Shown one piece after another: positions 60,599 to 64,000 of a stretch of DNA of 64,000 nt (position 1 is its first letter; each line of letters opens with the position of its first letter). The notes beneath the pieces were generated by a model, which saw only the letters and a program-made list of their open reading frames with translations, did no database searches and was not told the origin of the DNA. Source of the DNA: Paragonimus westermani (taxonomy: Eukaryota; Platyhelminthes; Trematoda; Plagiorchiida; Troglotrematidae); the NCBI GenBank assembly GCA_008508345.1, contig QNGE01000290.1:82932-146931 (forward strand). The letters are read 5' to 3'. The translations under genes and the position numbers were made by a program.

Positions 60599-62279
60599 AA
60601 TAATTTTATAAGTGATTGCCTTGACCACTCGAGCAATCAGACGATCATTGTCACGCGGTGCAGATTTCAGTCTTCTTCTTCTTTTGGATATCGACTGTAG
60701 GACCAGTTTGTCAGATGCATTTTATCGCTTTCATAGTTACCTTTACCTATGCGTGCTTACATTTTACTGAGCTCAATATCCCAAAAGAATTTTTGACCTG
60801 TCACTGTATTTTTGGCTTACTATCTTCTCACAAATATATTGGTTCACTCCTTCCTTTTTTTCAATAAATACCCCAGAAATTGCGAAAAGCTTCCTGCTTT
60901 TGACGTGTCTCACTCGGAAACAAAATTTTACTAATAGTCGAATTTGTCGATTCTCTGTAATCTGTTCCGTTACTCAGAATATTTTCGCCAAAACAGATAT
61001 GCAGTTAGTTTTGTTTCAAGCGTTTGTTTCCCTTTAAGCTTCACATGATTTCAAGTAAAGAAAACTCATGTCGTCTCCACACTACTGAGCTCAATCAGTG
61101 ATACCTTACTTAAAATAGCGCAATGACTGAAAATGAATGTTCAGAAATCTGATACGGTTTTCGTTTTATTTTTTTAAATAAAGGGAAGCGGTGGCTGTTT
61201 TATTGCTCATAATAGCCCACATAAGCAAAACCGTGTACCGGTTTTCAGCTCAACGCCTAGCGGAACTATGTTACAGCCGCTTCTTCAATAGTGAATGATG
61301 CAAACTTTCCTTAACACAGAACCACAACCTTAAATTTAGAACAAGTCGACCTCCGCTAGATCACCCGCAAGGTTCATCGCCTTCTTAATTAACAGGAATT
61401 GCCGAACATGAGTAGAAGCTGACCATGGAACCAACATACTTGAATCGTGTTCACTATATATACCAGTAGCAGTATACTTATACTCACAAACCAGTTGTCA
61501 ATGTACATCACAGTGTTTGCCTATTTACCAGTAATAATTAAACAGATTTATGGTTTACCCACCAATGTCTGCCCCTCACTGACTACCAGCAAACAAGCTA
61601 TTAGAATGCTATTCACTAACCCTTTCAGTTATCCGGTTGCTCACTGTTAATTTCAACAATGTCACATCAATTGAGAACACACGACGTCACAGATACTGAA
61701 TGAAAAAGTCCAACGTTGATTGCAACATTTTGTTCACATGGATCTCACCATTCCTAAGGAAGGGCGCTTGAAAATGAATGCTCCCAACTTGCTTTGATAT
61801 CCTCGGTGTTTTACTGACAAGGCTGCTCACAGTTATTTAAGAAAAAAAGTCGCTGAAGTTTGTTCCCGGTCCTCAAATCAGAATACCTTTGATCATCCCG
61901 TTTTAGGAAGCATCTGATAGAAGTTCCCCATTTGGAGGCTCGCCAGTAAATAGAACGCTAGCCTCATTTAAAGCATTTCGTTCTTCTGATCAATTTAAAT
62001 AAGACAATGAGAAGACTTAACTCATGTGGTTTCCTTCGGAGTAACATTTCGTGCGTTCTCGTTACACATGGACACTTAATTGATTTTAAACTTTAAGGTA
62101 AGGTTTCATAGAGTGGAAGTCTAGACTTAGGGGATTAGACGGACAAATAGTGAAATGATGCTTGAAAACGTGGGAATGCTGACTACGACGGCAGCCGCAA
62201 CCTCAATACGAATTGTTTTCGAACATACATGGGAATTTCAACGTCTGACAGCCAAAGCCTCGGTTAACCGGAGGATACG
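60599..62279. other. anonymous AT-rich stretch
   Basis: Hydrophobic frames at 60658-60867 and 61447-61650 reflect T-rich composition. No recognised domain. Confidence 0.35.
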
Positions 62280-62810
62280 TTTCCAGTGGCTTCAATAAAT
62301 CACAGAGAATGCATAACAAACCTTTACTACGTGTCCTGTTTTTATTGAGTGTTTTGGTGTTAATGACGCTGGATGCTGTTTGTCAACCTCTGTGCATGCG
62401 CTTGGCGATTCTAGTTGTGTTTCTAACCACGTGGGAACATGGTCCTCGACATGGAAAGCTAGTTGTCGGCTTTTCTTCACTAGTCCCATAAACAGTGGGA
62501 TGATGAAGGCGTAGGCTGTTCGCTTGTAGCCGAGGATACCGGTAAGATCCGGGTAAGCTTTATCATACATAGTTCCACACCGTTATAGGATTTGAATACG
62601 AAAGCTGTTAGACATCTTTTTGTCACTGTTGACCGGTCATCACCTAGAAACGAGAGTTTTAGGTACCGTTGTTTCCTGCACCTCTCGGGTGATAAGACCG
62701 CTGTACTTTTTGATGAGTAGCAGGGAATACCCGCTGGACTGCATCGTATCTGAGTGTGAAAAATTTCAGTGGCACATTGCCTTATTTGTTTTGTCACACC
62801 CATGATCTAT
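62280..62810 (-). mobile_element. Penelope-like element, linker and GIY-YIG fragment
   Basis: The minus frame from 62803 contains KQRYLKLSFLGDDRSTVTKR, matching the linker 'KxxYIxLPFxGDxxSxxIxR'. A KSYNGVELCMI segment follows (usual 'TFNAAELRLI') and then SSSHCLWD, the start of the Cys-containing core. A second frame (62570-62292) gives KSRQLAFHVEDHVPTWL, matching 'RxLxxRxxEHxPxWL', and SIKTGHVVKVCYAFSVIY, matching 'HLxxTGHxVDxxxAFxVIY'. The central YIGRT is lost in the frame change between them. The signal-peptide-like plus frame at 62309-62491 is its shadow. Confidence 0.6.
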
Positions 62811-64000
62811 CCCAACCCCACATCATCCACCATATTGCTGCTAAAACGTTCCGGTTTTGTTGGCTATTTAAGACTCAGCTTTATTCAATGGCGTTATTTA
62901 ATATGCTACTGGTAGATAATCTATTGCCAGTCTACAGCTACTAGTTACATTTCTTCATACCTCTAGGCACTGTTACGTTAAACACCCATCCACTATCCTG
63001 TAACAAATCCGAGATTCAATCACTGAAATTCTTTAAGTATGAATACAAACCACTCTTCATTCTGTCTTCATCTTGTTGTACTCATCTTCCAAGAAGATCG
63101 CCGACATAACCGGTGCAACTTACCTAATACGGTGCATCCCAACAGGTACGACAAAAATCTTAAATCGAACCAAAAAGCACAGAGGAACTAAAGCTCTGGA
63201 AAAACGCTGTTCCCTTAAATCCTTTTTGCCATCAGACGTGATCAGTCGAGGCACATGAAAAAAACACTTTTTTGTAAAGTTAACTACGAAGAAGAGTAAG
63301 AATACTATACTTGTAATCAATTTAATAGAGAAATACACTAACTAAACTTCTTACTTCGTCAAGTAGAGGCACTCTCCGACGTGCTTCAAGAGCTACCTTT
63401 ATTGAAAATGACTCACGGATTAAAAGACAAATGTGATGTCTGGGTCGCTCCACATCAGACGTTGTCCTTTTGAGGAGCACTCACGAAAAATTAGTGAATC
63501 AAAGCCCTTGGAGGCTCCAGAGTCAAAATTGGGGCAATAGAATTTGTTCTCAAATAACCATTCTCAAGATTTTTCAGTTTTGTGATGAGCCCGGCTGGAT
63601 AAATAAGAAACTAACACAACTTTGCATTGTAGATTGTCAGATAAACGTTTATTAATGCAAACCGATAAACATGAAGTTCTGTTAAGCTAATGACAAAGAC
63701 GAATCGTTGGAAGGTTGTTCATTCACCAACGCGAAATAACTGGCATTACAGCTGCACAACGCCATCACCACTGGATGTCTTTTATTACGTCCGAAAGGGT
63801 CTTTGCGCTACGTTGAATCTTTTTGGTTTCCTCATCATTCAAATTCTGTGGGATTATATGAGTTACTCCAATCGAAGTAATCAGGCAAGGAAGACTGAGA
63901 TAAACATCTTCAGTTATACCATGAACGCCCTGAGCACATGTTGATAGAGGATAAACGGTATGTAGGTTATTCAGAATAGAATTGCACAGTGAGCGGCAAG
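62811..64000. other. anonymous stretch
   Basis: Frames up to 84 codons (63690-63944 plus) have no recognised domain. The left part may include more of the Penelope-like element. Confidence 0.35.

Noticed and set aside
62309..62491. 60-codon plus frame with a signal-peptide-like N-terminus
   Set aside because: It lies antisense to a recognisable Penelope-like fragment, and the hydrophobic run is explained by that overlap.
1..64000. CRISPR arrays, operons, rRNA genes, bacterial promoters
   Set aside because: No regular spaced direct repeats, no long adjacent ORFs and no rRNA-like sequence; the retroelement content is eukaryotic.

Overview
The window looks like intron or intergenic DNA from a repeat-rich animal genome, most likely a flatworm (digenean or cestode). 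No open reading frame is longer than about 190 codons, so there are no bacterial-style genes or operons. Nearly all recognisable coding sequence is decayed retroelement protein: RTE-like (SR2-type) and CR1-like LINEs, Penelope-like elements with GIY-YIG endonuclease remnants, a Ty3/gypsy-like scrap and several tRNA-derived SINE families. The organism call is inference from this mixture. Translations and alignments were done by eye, so element boundaries are approximate (tens of bases). 'RTE-like' and 'CR1-like' are motif-based assignments.

Layout. 1-8.1 kb: tRNA-like SINEs, a head-to-head SINE foldback (1848-2012), an RTE-like fragment, a CR1-like LINE whose two halves lie in opposite orientations (about 4920-7038), a SINE and the 3' end of an RTE-like LINE. 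8.1-13.5 kb: mostly anonymous. 13.5-16.6 kb: a Penelope-like fragment, then an RTE-like and a CR1-like LINE abutting head to head. 18.5-19.5 kb: two related coding-like blocks 672 bp apart, possibly fibronectin-III-like. 21.8-22.9 kb: a second Penelope-like fragment. 24.0-24.2 kb: a second head-to-head SINE foldback. 25.5-28.9 kb and 35.4-39.3 kb: two long minus-strand copies of one RTE-like family, covering AP-endonuclease, reverse transcriptase and C-terminal tail. Between them lie a gypsy-like scrap and an Ig-like exon candidate (34043-34402).

40.16-40.36 kb: a 206-bp imperfect inverted repeat. 44.2-46.6 kb: another LINE, a SINE, then a 202-bp almost perfect palindrome joined to a dimer-like SINE, the whole block flanked by an exact 12-bp direct repeat. 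46.6-64 kb: sparse, with weak tRNA-like segments, a SINE tail at 52.4 kb, an Fn3-like exon candidate at 60.3 kb and a third Penelope-like fragment at 62.3-62.8 kb.

No cellular gene can be named. The Ig-like and Fn3-like candidates might be exons of a cell-surface receptor, but they are not linked to each other by anything visible. The strongest unusual signals are the SINE-tail palindrome with its flanking direct repeats, the two SINE foldbacks of like architecture, and the split, inverted CR1-like LINE.
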